Below are positions 35,777 to 44,002 of a DNA stretch of 64,000 nucleotides, one piece after another. The notes beneath the pieces were generated by a model. The model had not been told where the DNA came from, made no database searches, and worked only from the letters and a program-made list of their open reading frames with translations. Position numbers and translations under genes: made by a program. The DNA is from Pseudonocardiaceae bacterium YIM PH 21723 (lineage in GTDB: Bacteria > Actinomycetota > Actinomycetes > Mycobacteriales > Pseudonocardiaceae). The stretch covers positions 1 through 64,000 of the forward strand of contig QZFT01000111.1 of the NCBI GenBank assembly GCA_003600225.1, given 5' to 3'. Each line of letters starts with the position of its first letter. Position 1 is the stretch's first letter.

Positions 35777-35836
35777 TATAATTATTTAAGTCGGACAATG
35801 GGTGACTCCCTATTAATCCGATTGTTCTCGAAATCC
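35777..35836 (+). promoter_or_regulatory. leader cassette 1 (-10 and TGAC hairpin)
   Basis: TATAAT (35777-35782) is followed 7 nt later by GTCGG, then GGGTGACTCCC as an inner hairpin, an outer ACAAT/ATTGT pairing, and TTCTCGAAATCC (35825-35836). The ATG of the PAPS-reductase-like gene is 25 nt downstream. Confidence 0.75.
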
Positions 35837-35861
35837 AGTTCTAACCATTGAGAGGTTACTC

Positions 35862-36998
35862 ATGGACTCCATTGCAGGAGCCGGAAAAGGCGCAGCGGGA
35901 ACAGCCATGCCCTCCTCCACCCAGCTGACCCTGCTCGACCTCCACGACATCAACCTGCCCGACGCCGCGCCGCGTGCGGCCCTGGAAACGATCACCAGCG
36001 GACCGGTGCCGGACTTGGCCGCCTACGACCTGATCGTCGCGGGCTTGTCCGGCAAAGACGCCCACGCCATGCTGGATCTGCTGACCACGCAAGCACATCG
36101 CGTCGGGGTCTTCGACCGGCTGTACACCGTGCATGCCGACATGGGCCTGATGGAATGGCCCCAGGTCCACCACCGCGGCCGGACCTATCTCTGCAACCGG
36201 GAACTGGCCGTGGCGACCGCACGCCACTACGGCATACCGGCCCACAGGCATATCGAGACCCGCCGGGTCGTCACCGCACCGAACGGAACACGCCGGCCGC
36301 AGAGCCTGCTGGAACAGATCGCCATGTGGGGCAAGTTCCCCGATGCCGCACGGCGCTACTGCACCAGCGACTCCAAGGTCACCAAGATCCGCGCCGCGCT
36401 GACCCCGCTTGTCCGCTACCACCGGGCACAGCTCGGCCGCGCGGTCCGCATCCTCAACGTGACCGGCATCCGCGCCGAGGAGAGCACCAAGAGGGCGACC
36501 CGGCCGACCTACAGCGCCAGCTACGCCAACAGCCACCGCCACCAAGACGAGTACCACCCGGCGCACCACCTGAGCACCGCCGAGGTGCACACGATCGTCG
36601 ACAGCAGCGGCGCCGACCACCATTGGGCCTACGACAGCGAACCGGGCGCCCGTGACTGGTCTGGGATGTCCCGGCTCAGCTGCTCGCTCTGCGTCCTGGG
36701 CAACAAGGCAGACAACATCCTGGCCGCCCGTCGCCGCCCCCGCCTGGCTGCGCTCTACGCCGAAGTCGAACGCGCCATCGGCCACGACTTCAAGCTGGCG
36801 ATGCCCATGAGCCGGATCCTGGAACTGACCAACGAACCCGCCGGTCAGAACCCCGGGGTGATCCTGGACGAGAACGGACCGGACTTCATCGCACTGGAAA
36901 CCGCGGTGCGCGCCCAACTGGCAGCACCTGCCCGGCTGCGAGCGTCCACCGAGTTCACCACCGTGACACCCAACTGCCGGTCCTGCCGAACCTGCTGA
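35862..36998 (+). CDS. PAPS-reductase-family PP-loop protein
   Basis: A 378-aa protein with an altered PP-loop, VAGLSGKDAHAMLDLL (about 56-71; SGGKDS in canonical members), followed by VHADMGLMEWPQ, RRYCTSDSKVTKI (about 165), VTGIRAEESTKR (about 207) and SCSLCVLGNKADN (about 275), all in the order seen in phage and defence-type PAPS-reductase-like proteins. These use ATP to adenylate a substrate or bind a sulfur donor. The C-terminus ends CRSCRTC. It heads the first cassette-led unit and is followed by a terminator. Confidence 0.8.
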   Translation: MDSIAGAGKGAAGTAMPSSTQLTLLDLHDINLPDAAPRAALETITSGPVPDLAAYDLIVAGLSGKDAHAMLDLLTTQAHRVGVFDRLYTVHADMGLMEWPQVHHRGRTYLCNRELAVATARHYGIPAHRHIETRRVVTAPNGTRRPQSLLEQIAMWGKFPDAARRYCTSDSKVTKIRAALTPLVRYHRAQLGRAVRILNVTGIRAEESTKRATRPTYSASYANSHRHQDEYHPAHHLSTAEVHTIVDSSGADHHWAYDSEPGARDWSGMSRLSCSLCVLGNKADNILAARRRPRLAALYAEVERAIGHDFKLAMPMSRILELTNEPAGQNPGVILDENGPDFIALETAVRAQLAAPARLRASTEFTTVTPNCRSCRTC

Positions 36999-37006
36999 CC
37001 CCAAGA

Positions 37007-37047
37007 CCGTGACCGCTGTCCGGGTACCCCACCGGCAGCGGTCACGG
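37007..37047 (+). terminator. hairpin terminator
   Basis: CCGTGACCGCTG (37007-37018) pairs perfectly with CAGCGGTCACGG (37036-37047); an inner CCGG/CCGG continues the stem. Confidence 0.7.
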
Positions 37048-37134
37048 AACGAACTGTTCCTCAGGTTCGTCCGCACCGGCCCACGACAGCAGTCCAGCCC
37101 GGCGAACGGTCAAAAACCCGGCCCGGCGACCGCG

Positions 37135-37190
37135 TAAAGTCATTGATGTCGGAAACCGGGATGACAACTGGTTTCCAGTTCTCGAAACCC
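37135..37190 (+). promoter_or_regulatory. leader cassette 2
   Basis: TAAAGT (37135-37140), 4 nt, GATGTCGG, stem arms GGAAACC (37151-37157) and GGTTTCC (37170-37176) around a TGAC-bearing loop, then CTCGAAACCC to 37190. A CAAAAA tract lies 18 nt upstream of the hexamer. The gene starts at 37211 behind AGGAG. Confidence 0.8.
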
Positions 37191-37210
37191 GAAATCATCA
37201 GGAGACGCAC

Positions 37211-38530
37211 GTGTCGAACTCAACTCCAGCTGTAACCGCCACACCGGCCACCGGCCAGCACCAGGCTCCCGAGGACAAGGACTGGCCGCAGCCGGTCGCC
37301 TACTACATGGTCACCGGCACCGACCCCCACGCCTGGTACGTGCGGGAGCGCTGCGAGGCGGAGCCGGACGCTCAGCGCTACGCGGAATGGTTTCGGGTGC
37401 AGTCCTGCACGGATGTGGAGATCCAGCCCGCAACCAGCGAGGACGAGTGGCAGCTGCACACCATGGCGATCCTGTGCACGGTCGCTGACAGCCCGCGCGA
37501 CCTCAGCGGCCACGACTGGGCAATCACCGGAAAGCCGTTCACCGGCCTGGTCACAGCCCTGCGCAAGGTGGTCGCCGCCGCGCCCGCGCTGACCGCCACC
37601 GAGGTACTGGGCTACGCGATCCGCGACAGCGCCACCGAGGAGTTCACCCCGGCGGTGCTCACCGACACGCTGACCCTCCTGCTCCAGCAGTTCGGCGCCT
37701 TCGGCCCGCCGATCTACGGCGGGTACTCCGTGAATACCTCCGACGGAATCCACTTCGTCGGAGTCCACCGTTCCCTCAGCGACTACAGCGGCCGACGCCT
37801 ACGTTGCGATAGCTGCGAGGCAACCGGAGAAGCCGTTGGCGACATCACCGAGGACACCATCCAGCAGTGGCACGACGAGATCGAGCAGCACCCGGAGCCT
37901 GACCCCGGTGCTGGTCGCCGCGCGGCCGTCGAGGTCGTGATCGCCAGCGCGACGATCACGTGGTCAGCCACGACCCTGAAGATCGCCCGGCACTACGCGC
38001 ATGGCCTGGCCACCGGCCAACTCCAGCCCCTCACCGATCGCGACCAGTGGCCACTGATCACCCAGACCATGGGCGACGTGGGTGAAGACCACGACGGGTG
38101 GTTGCAGGACCCATGGGAGTGGTACCTGGGCGTCGGGCTCATCCACGCCCTGGCCCACGGCGACTTCATCAGCCCCCGTAGCCAGGAGCTGCACGATGCG
38201 TCCTGGAAACCGGACGCCGTCTCGGTCAGGTGGGCATCGCTGCCGGTGGGATGCCTGGAGGAGACGGGGCTGACGCTCAAGGAGTTCGCCAGCGAGTTCC
38301 AAGGCAACGTGCCCGAGGCCGCGCGAGCCTTCCTCAAGGCCTGTCAGCGCATTTCCAGCACTCCCATCGTGATCCCCACCGAAATCCGGCTGGACATCCA
38401 GACGTTGGTGGACACCCGCCGCGACGACGAGTGCGGCAACTACCGGGAAGACGGACCCTTCGACCGCCAATGCCACAACCTGAACGTCCTGGACCGGCTC
38501 CAGCGGCACCTCGACAACCAGGACAGGTAG
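37211..38530 (+). CDS. unknown protein, cassette family A member with N-terminal extension
   Basis: A 439-aa protein. Residues about 255-380 (HYAHGLATGQLQPLTDRDQW; GLIHALAHGDFISP; LTLKEFASEFQGNVPEAARA) are paralogous to the proteins at 46478 and 47306. The N-terminal 240 residues are extra and include CDSCEATG. No catalytic motif recognised. Its unit has its own leader and terminator. Confidence 0.65.
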   Translation: MSNSTPAVTATPATGQHQAPEDKDWPQPVAYYMVTGTDPHAWYVRERCEAEPDAQRYAEWFRVQSCTDVEIQPATSEDEWQLHTMAILCTVADSPRDLSGHDWAITGKPFTGLVTALRKVVAAAPALTATEVLGYAIRDSATEEFTPAVLTDTLTLLLQQFGAFGPPIYGGYSVNTSDGIHFVGVHRSLSDYSGRRLRCDSCEATGEAVGDITEDTIQQWHDEIEQHPEPDPGAGRRAAVEVVIASATITWSATTLKIARHYAHGLATGQLQPLTDRDQWPLITQTMGDVGEDHDGWLQDPWEWYLGVGLIHALAHGDFISPRSQELHDASWKPDAVSVRWASLPVGCLEETGLTLKEFASEFQGNVPEAARAFLKACQRISSTPIVIPTEIRLDIQTLVDTRRDDECGNYREDGPFDRQCHNLNVLDRLQRHLDNQDR

Positions 38531-38568
38531 ACGACTCCCGCTGGCTGATCGCAACCCGGTCACCGCAA

Positions 38569-38596
38569 CGGTCCGGCACCACACGGTGCCGGACCG
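38569..38596 (+). terminator. hairpin terminator
   Basis: CGGTCCGGCACC (38569-38580) and GGTGCCGGACCG (38585-38596) form a perfect 12-bp stem with an ACAC loop. Confidence 0.75.
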
Positions 38597-38915
38597 TTCG
38601 CGCATCCGGCGCCCGAGATCCGGAACATCGCGAACGCGATCTACCGCTCGCCGCGCAGCACCGGTGCCCGACCTGGAAACCGTCCACTCCTGAGCGGATT
38701 CATGCACATGGCCACCACCGCCACCCAGGCCCGGAACCCGGCGAGCCGGGGCCAGTGCCAGCCGGCCGCCAGATCGCCGACCGGGCGCCGATGGCCAGCG
38801 CGCACGCCTGCTACTTGACCCCGGCCGCGCCGAATACGGCCAAACGGCCTAGTTCGGCGCATAGGATCGAGGTGGCCGCGCCATGGGGGAGCGGCAAAGA
38901 CGGTTGGGGGACCGC
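38597..38915. other. 319-bp intergenic stretch
   Basis: No supported gene. It contains TAGGAT near 38862 as a possible -10 of the next gene. No leader cassette is present. Confidence 0.4.
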
Positions 38916-39497
38916 ATGCCTGTAGACGGAACACCAGAAACAACCCCCGCGGCTGGTACCGGCCGCGGCTTCCGGTTCAGCTACGAGGTCCACGGAGCTG
39001 CCGCAAGTAGCTGGGACGTACTGAAACTCCTGTACCGCCTGGACTACATCGACCACCTGATGCCCGCCAAGGCACAGCGCGCGATGGCCACCAGCACGAT
39101 GGACGGGGTCGACACGACTCTGCTCAGGGTGCTGGAGGACAGCGCCAACGATCCCCAGGCGGTCACCGAGCCGGAGACCTTCGCCGAGCTCACCAGGATG
39201 GTCTTCCAGCGATCGGAGGTCACCGACGAAAACCTGCGGGCAGCTATCGCTGACTGGTGGTACCAGCACATGCCCACACAGCCATCGCCGGAACTCCTGT
39301 CCGAGCTGGGGGAGTACTTCGACCAGCAGGCGGTCCGGGACTTCGCCAACCGCGCCAGCTACCAGTACCCCACGAAATCCATGTCGCAGGCGAGCGCCCT
39401 GCCGACCGTGACCACCGACCTGGGTCTCAACACCACTGCGGCGAACCACAGCAGCACACCCGTCGGACAGTGGAACAGAGGACTGACACGGTCATGA
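38916..39497 (+). CDS. unknown protein, 193 aa
   Basis: The ATG at 38916 follows TTGGGGGA; an ATG 33 nt upstream is the alternative. The product is acidic and helical (LLYRLDYIDHLMPAKAQRAM; LLSELGEYFDQQAVRDFANR) with a disordered Thr/Ser-rich tail. No known domain; not preceded by the cassette leader. Confidence 0.5.
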   Translation: MPVDGTPETTPAAGTGRGFRFSYEVHGAAASSWDVLKLLYRLDYIDHLMPAKAQRAMATSTMDGVDTTLLRVLEDSANDPQAVTEPETFAELTRMVFQRSEVTDENLRAAIADWWYQHMPTQPSPELLSELGEYFDQQAVRDFANRASYQYPTKSMSQASALPTVTTDLGLNTTAANHSSTPVGQWNRGLTRS

Positions 39498-39834
39498 CCG
39501 GCCGCCACGGCGGCCGCCGCTATCGCCAAGATCGCGGCACACAGCACGCTGTCCGATCTGTATAGCCACGGCCTGGCCCCGACCGAACCGGTATCAGCCG
39601 GCCGCACGACCAGGCTGTTCAAGCCCGTCGTCCTGGAAGTTCGACCAGGATCTTCCTATGCTGGAACCTGTTCGGCCGGGCTGGTCGCACGTGGTGGGGG
39701 ATACGACGTGCAGAGGCACGACGCGCGGTGATCCGAACGGGCATCGCCGCCGCAGAACTCCGACATGGCCCGCGACACACTCGCGGCCGATGGTTGGACG
39801 GCGGTACATCCATCTGGCTCCAGGGGGAGAGCAC

Positions 39835-40293
39835 ATGACACAGGACTGGCCCGCAGTGGCCGAGGCGATCAAGGACCGGCTACAGGCACTGGGCATGAAC
39901 CAGGCCGAGCTCGCGGAGATCTCGGGCGTGTCGAGCGGCACGATCAGCGAACTGCGAAACGGCACCATCCGGCGCAGGGAACCACGCATACTCAACAGCC
40001 TCTCGACCTCGCTCAACTGGCCGGAACCGCACCTGGCCGAGGTACTGGCGGGCAGACGCTCGATCACCAACGAGGAACAGACCGCAGCGCGCCTGCAGCG
40101 GCTCGAAGAACTCATCGCGGAACTGGACAAGCAGGTCCACCGCCTCGGCGGCATCGTGGAATGGGTCGACCACTGGCGCCTCCGCATCACCGCCTGGTCC
40201 CAGCGCATCACCGCCATGGTCCAGCCAGGACGCACCCGGCCGGCCGCCGACCACGAGCGGTGGACTGCCGTGACCGGCAGACACGCCCGATAG
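39835..40293 (+). CDS. XRE-family transcriptional regulator
   Basis: A 152-aa protein with a Cro/C1-type HTH at residues about 12-62 (RLQALGMNQAELAEISGVSS, GTISELRNG) and a coiled-coil C-terminal half (LQRLEELIAELDKQVHRLGG). AGGGGGAGAG precedes the ATG. The unit ends in a U-tract terminator. It is a candidate repressor for the palindromes at 40.6 and 41.3 kb or for the leader regulon. Confidence 0.8.
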   Translation: MTQDWPAVAEAIKDRLQALGMNQAELAEISGVSSGTISELRNGTIRRREPRILNSLSTSLNWPEPHLAEVLAGRRSITNEEQTAARLQRLEELIAELDKQVHRLGGIVEWVDHWRLRITAWSQRITAMVQPGRTRPAADHERWTAVTGRHAR

Positions 40294-40387
40294 CCCGGAG
40301 CAGGCCGCCTTTTCACCATCGGGATCGGCGTGTCGAGGGCGCTGATACTGGTCCGCGGTCGGGTGGCGGCGTACCGTCCCAGTTGAC

Positions 40388-40422
40388 GGCCCCGGTAAAC
40401 CCCCAGGTATCGGGGCCTTTTC
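40388..40422 (+). terminator. Rho-independent terminator after the XRE gene
   Basis: GGCCCCG (40388-40394) pairs with CGGGGCC (40411-40417) and is followed by a run of T, the only classical U-tract terminator noted here. Confidence 0.7.
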
Positions 40423-40559
40423 CCTGCCCACATCGCCGTGAGACGGTGGCCCTACCCGGGTCGATGACCAACACGGTTCAGCGAACCCGGCCACCACGTC
40501 CACGGCACTCGGAGCCGATGGTCGCGATCAGTCAAAAGCCCGACAGCAGGTGCATTTTC

Positions 40560-40585
40560 GCGGGTTATCATGCATGATAACCCGC
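40560..40585. promoter_or_regulatory. 26-bp perfect palindrome operator
   Basis: Arms GCGGGTTATCATG and CATGATAACCCGC abut at the centre (40572/40573). Contains the -10-like TATCAT/ATGATA. It lies 34 bp before the 40619 start and recurs at 41311. Confidence 0.85.
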
Positions 40586-40618
40586 AAAAAATCCCATCTG
40601 AACTGCGGAAAGGGAGAA

Positions 40619-41278
40619 ATGTCGTCGCGCGGCCGCACATCCTTCAACACGACTTGCGATTCAGCTTTGGCCAGCGCGGTGGCCCTGCGCGTCCAGCAGG
40701 AACGGGTACGAGAGACCACCTGGTGGGCCGAGGAGCTCGACGCGGTGTTGCTGATCGAGGATCCGGCCGAACGGCGCGCGGCGCGCGCGGAGCTCCAGAG
40801 CGAACTGGAGCGGCGGCGCGCATCGGGGAAGTTCCGGGCGAGCCGTGACGCGCTGCTGCGGCACGCCATCGAGGAACTCCTGTCCGAGCGTGGATGGACC
40901 AAGCGGTACAGGCCCATCCCGGCCGGCGCGGCCAGCATCCCCGGGCGCCCCTGGGGTAAGCCGCTGGAGAACGGACAGACCGGCGACAAGCAGGGCAGGC
41001 TTTCGGTGAACCTGCCCGAGAAGCTGTGGGAACAGGTCCGTCGTATCGCCTACTGGGAATCAGCCCCCGCGGTCGCCAAGCTCCAGAAGTGGCATCGGCG
41101 ATTCGGCGACGGGCCAGGCTGGGCAGAACGAGAAGGCAACGTCCTGGCCATGATGGTGGTGGCCCTGGGCCCGCAACCCAGAGCCGAGGACATGCAGGAA
41201 CGCCGAGAACTCCGGGACAAGATCATCACCACCGGGGACATCCTCCGCGACGCCGCGTACAGAGCCGTCAGAACCTGA
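40619..41278 (+). CDS. putative DNA-binding protein behind a palindromic operator
   Basis: A 219-aa basic and acidic mixed-charge protein. The N-terminal part is helical (ALRVQQERVRETTWWAEELD), and RLSVNLPEKLWEQVRRIAYW (about 128-147) resembles a ribbon-helix-helix strand-helix start. AAAGGGAG precedes the ATG. The palindrome overlapping its promoter and the gene after it suggests autoregulation, an inference from position. Confidence 0.55.
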   Translation: MSSRGRTSFNTTCDSALASAVALRVQQERVRETTWWAEELDAVLLIEDPAERRAARAELQSELERRRASGKFRASRDALLRHAIEELLSERGWTKRYRPIPAGAASIPGRPWGKPLENGQTGDKQGRLSVNLPEKLWEQVRRIAYWESAPAVAKLQKWHRRFGDGPGWAEREGNVLAMMVVALGPQPRAEDMQERRELRDKIITTGDILRDAAYRAVRT

Positions 41279-41310
41279 GCGTCAAAGCGCGTGCTCAGGG
41301 GCACATTTTT

Positions 41311-41334
41311 CGGGTTATCATGCACGATAACCCG
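41311..41334. promoter_or_regulatory. second copy of the CGGGTTATCATG palindrome
   Basis: CGGGTTATCATG and CACGATAACCCG form the same palindrome as at 40560 with one asymmetrical base pair. It is 57 bp upstream of the 41391 start, so both genes probably share a regulator. Confidence 0.8.
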
Positions 41335-41390
41335 CAAAACATCGCCGTTGACCTGGTCTTTTGCTTGACGAGCTTGCTACGGTGTGTTTC

Positions 41391-42080
41391 ATGACAAGCC
41401 GTGAGCAGGCCAGCACCGACCCTGCGGACACCCGCCATCTGCACGCCGGGGATCGGATCACCATGGGGGAGTTCGCCGCCCATCTGGACGCCGCTGGTGT
41501 CTGGCTTCGTCAGCTGGCGGTGGCCGGCGAACGCCCGGACGTCCCGGTGGAGCTGGAGGACATGCTGGCCAGGATCGATCGGTTGGCCCAGGACTTGAAG
41601 GAGATGGCGGGCACGGCCGCCGAGGTGGACAACACCATCACCGACGAACGGCCGCTGGCACCGGGATTCCGTGACGAGCCCTGGGGCGCGGCGGCGTTCG
41701 GCGCGGATCCCGACCGGACCAGGTACGGCAAGACCCTGTCCACTGTGCTGACCTACAGGCAAATTCTCTCGCTCGCCAGGTCGGATACGCCCTGGGCCGC
41801 CGAGCAGGCCCGCCCGGGGATCTCCTACCTGGCCGGCCTGGAAGGGCTACCCGACCTGGATCGCTGGGAGTCCAAGCGCGGGACCGCCCGTCGCGCCGCC
41901 GAACGCGAGTCCCGGATCACCGCCCAGGTCCTGCGCGAGTCGTGCGACAGCTGCGGAGCCGCGGCAGGGAAGAACTGCAGCACGAGGACCGGCCGGCTGA
42001 CCGAGGCCGCGCACCAGCCGCGCCGCAAAGCCGCAGTGGCCACCATCGAAGCCCAGGAAGCAGCAGGTACGCCGGAGTAG
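41391..42080 (+). CDS. unknown protein with C-terminal zinc pattern
   Basis: A 229-aa protein. The N-terminal part is helical (MGEFAAHLDAAGVWLRQLAV). Near the C-terminus CDSCGAAAGKNCSTRTGRL and AAHQPRRKA give a CxxC...C...H motif like the zinc-binding element seen in many actinophage proteins. A TTGACG lies about 25 nt upstream of the ATG. It is controlled by the second palindrome (inferred). Confidence 0.6.
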   Translation: MTSREQASTDPADTRHLHAGDRITMGEFAAHLDAAGVWLRQLAVAGERPDVPVELEDMLARIDRLAQDLKEMAGTAAEVDNTITDERPLAPGFRDEPWGAAAFGADPDRTRYGKTLSTVLTYRQILSLARSDTPWAAEQARPGISYLAGLEGLPDLDRWESKRGTARRAAERESRITAQVLRESCDSCGAAAGKNCSTRTGRLTEAAHQPRRKAAVATIEAQEAAGTPE

Positions 42081-42263
42081 CCGGAAGGACAGGCGATGTC
42101 GCCCAAACCCCGGACCTTGCCAGGACTTCGGCGCGGTCCAGGCCGCCATCTCCGAGGCGAATTGCTGAGATCCGGTTCTCTCGCCGAAACCGTCAACCAC
42201 GCGCTGCGGTCACCCGGTATGGTGATCACACCCATTCGAGCACACCGGAGGAAGGAGTCCACG

Positions 42264-42878
42264 ATGACGGCCTACAACGGCCCCAGCACCGAAGCCTGGG
42301 GGCACGCGGTGAAGACCTACGACCACCTGCTGCTGCAGGGCGGCCGGCTCGCCCCCGTGGACCCACCTGCTCCCGGCATGCTGCCCGGGCGCGGAGAGCA
42401 CGCGGTTGGCGTCCTCGCCCCCGGCTGGATGACCTACCAGCGTTATGTCGCCGTGACCCCAACGACCTATGACGAGGGTGGTCCCGGCATCGTCGTCGGC
42501 TCGCAACCGTTCGTCGCGGGGTACGTCCTGGCCTCGATCGCGCGCGGCGCCTTTCACCGCAACCGCATCCAGCGTGAGAGCGCACCCCAGTGGCACTACA
42601 GCCAGCTGGGCCACGTGGTCCTCACCACCCATCGGCTGTGGTGCGAGGTCGCCGGGGAGTGGATGAACTTCCCCTACGACTGCGCTGTCGGTCTGCGCCT
42701 GGACGGCGCCGCGCTGACGCTGAGCTACCTGGATGCCGAGCCGCTGTGCCTGGCTGGGGACCTGGCGCCGTGGTGTGCGGCGGTGATCGCGCACTACCGG
42801 TTCGGTGCGAACGCGCCGCAGGTGGTGCCCTCGCTGCACCACGCGGCACTGGCGTTGCAGCCAGCACTGGCCAGCTGA
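42264..42878 (+). CDS. unknown protein, possible PH/GRAM-like fold
   Basis: AAGGAGT precedes the ATG. The 204-aa product has a beta-rich second half, GHVVLTTHRLWCEVAGEWMN ... VGLRLDGAALTLSYLDAEPL, which resembles the strand pattern of bacterial PH/GRAM-type domains. TATGGT at about 42219 is a plausible -10. No membrane segments. Confidence 0.5.
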   Translation: MTAYNGPSTEAWGHAVKTYDHLLLQGGRLAPVDPPAPGMLPGRGEHAVGVLAPGWMTYQRYVAVTPTTYDEGGPGIVVGSQPFVAGYVLASIARGAFHRNRIQRESAPQWHYSQLGHVVLTTHRLWCEVAGEWMNFPYDCAVGLRLDGAALTLSYLDAEPLCLAGDLAPWCAAVIAHYRFGANAPQVVPSLHHAALALQPALAS

Positions 42879-42897
42879 CCCGCGAATTTTTCTGAAA

Positions 42898-42981
42898 GTG
42901 TGGGGCCCGTTTTTCGGATAACCGACGCACCCAGGTGCGACTCCGCCGAAGCGACTGACTTGATCGTCCCGGGCCCCACAC
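42898..42981. repeat. 12-bp inverted repeat with 60-nt loop and leader-like 3' motif
   Basis: GTGTGGGGCCCG (42898-42909) and CGGGCCCCACAC (42970-42981) are exact inverted copies. The loop holds GGTGCGACTCC, and TTCTCAAAATCC follows at about 42985, both resembling the cassette leader. It could be a divergent or decayed leader, or simply a terminator for 42264. Confidence 0.5.
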
Positions 42982-43116
42982 CCGTTCTCAAAATCCACTC
43001 CATCCGGGAAACCACGCGGCCGAGACCGGCGAGGAAGCCACAGAGAAAGTGGTCCTTCAAGGCCTGAGTGTAGCCGTCGGCGCCGCTGGTCACGAAAAGG
43101 CAGCCGAGCGTGTCGG

Positions 43117-43165
43117 TATGCTGCTGATGTCCCAAACCGGGATGACAAAACCTGGGCGTCGACGC
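43117..43165 (+). promoter_or_regulatory. leader cassette 3 (divergent)
   Basis: TATGCT (43117-43122), GATGTCCCAAACCGG and GATGAC (43126-43146) match the 5' half of the cassette, but the stem is only CCCA/TGGG and CTCGAAATCC is missing. The gene starts at 43180 after GAAAGGG. Confidence 0.5.
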
Positions 43166-43179
43166 GCGAAAGGGTTGGC

Positions 43180-43854
43180 GTGATTCGCTACGGCCGCACG
43201 GTCATCCGCGTCCAGGACGTGGCCAAGCTTCACGACCTCTCCATGACGGCCTTCACTGGCCTTCGCGGTCGACGTCCGCCCTGGGACGACGAGGCCTACC
43301 CGGACCCGGCCAATCTGGACCCGCTGGCCGAAGACCCCAAAGATCGGGTGCCACCGCGGACTCCGCTGTTCGATGAGGACCAGGCCAAGGCGTACGCAGC
43401 CGGGAAGCCGATTCCCCCGCTGCCGGTCCAGGACCATCCGAAGGACCTGTTGACCGAACGCGATGCCGCCGCCTACCGGCAAGAGAGCCTGGAGGACTTC
43501 CGAGCTCACGTGAAGTCGCTGCGTGTCCCCGAGGCTGACGAGAAGGTGCTCGGAGTCCTGCACTGGCGCCGCGAGACGCTCGACTGGTTCGGCACCGCGC
43601 CCGGGCGCAACGGTGCATGGCGCGGCCAGCCGGCCGCCGACAACCGGGTACCCCGCTTCGTCGCCAGCGAACGGATGCAAACGGTGATCGACTCGCTGGA
43701 ACCCGGCGTCTCGGTCACCGCCACCGAGCTGGCGATGAAGACCGACGTCGCCTACGCCACCGCGAAGCGTTTCCTCGACAAACTCCGGCCACGATCACGA
43801 TCGCTGCCCAAGCGCCAGCGAAAGAATACAAATAGGCAATCAGGGAATAAATAA
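43180..43854 (+). CDS. putative DNA-binding regulator
   Basis: A 224-aa protein. VIRVQDVAKLHDLSMTAFTG (about 8-27) and LLTERDAAAYRQESLEDFRA (about 88-107) look like two small MerR/excisionase-type HTH units, and the C-terminus (GVSVTATELAMKTDVAYATA, KRFLDKL) like a third winged helix. The basic tail RKNTNRQSGNK follows. It could regulate the following methyltransferase unit. Confidence 0.55.
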   Translation: MIRYGRTVIRVQDVAKLHDLSMTAFTGLRGRRPPWDDEAYPDPANLDPLAEDPKDRVPPRTPLFDEDQAKAYAAGKPIPPLPVQDHPKDLLTERDAAAYRQESLEDFRAHVKSLRVPEADEKVLGVLHWRRETLDWFGTAPGRNGAWRGQPAADNRVPRFVASERMQTVIDSLEPGVSVTATELAMKTDVAYATAKRFLDKLRPRSRSLPKRQRKNTNRQSGNK

Positions 43855-43924
43855 ACCAGTACCCCTTTTTTCTGCGCGTCCAATTAGGGGATTCGTGGAT
43901 GAAAAACCCGTGTGTCTGAATAGA

Positions 43925-43981
43925 TAAGATTTGATTAGGTCGAAAACAGGGGTGACTCCCCTGGGCCTATTTCTCGAATCC
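43925..43981 (+). promoter_or_regulatory. leader cassette 4
   Basis: TAAGAT (43925-43930) lies 8 nt before GTCG; CAGGGGTGACTCCCCTG is a perfect hairpin with the TGACT loop, AGG/CCT extends it, and TTCTCGAATCC closes it. The methyltransferase ATG is 22 nt downstream. Confidence 0.75.
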
Positions 43982-44002
43982 ACTCTCACACGGGGATTTC
44001 TC

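Noticed and set aside
35862-36998. DndC of a DNA phosphorothioation system
   Set aside because: The PP-loop family fits broadly, but dndB, dndD and dndE are absent and the aminotransferase at 34083 is closer to the MOCOS type than to DndA/IscS.
42794-43135. 113-aa minus-strand frame
   Set aside because: It overlaps the 12-bp inverted repeat and the 3' end of the 42264 gene and has no ribosome site; composition is not gene-like.
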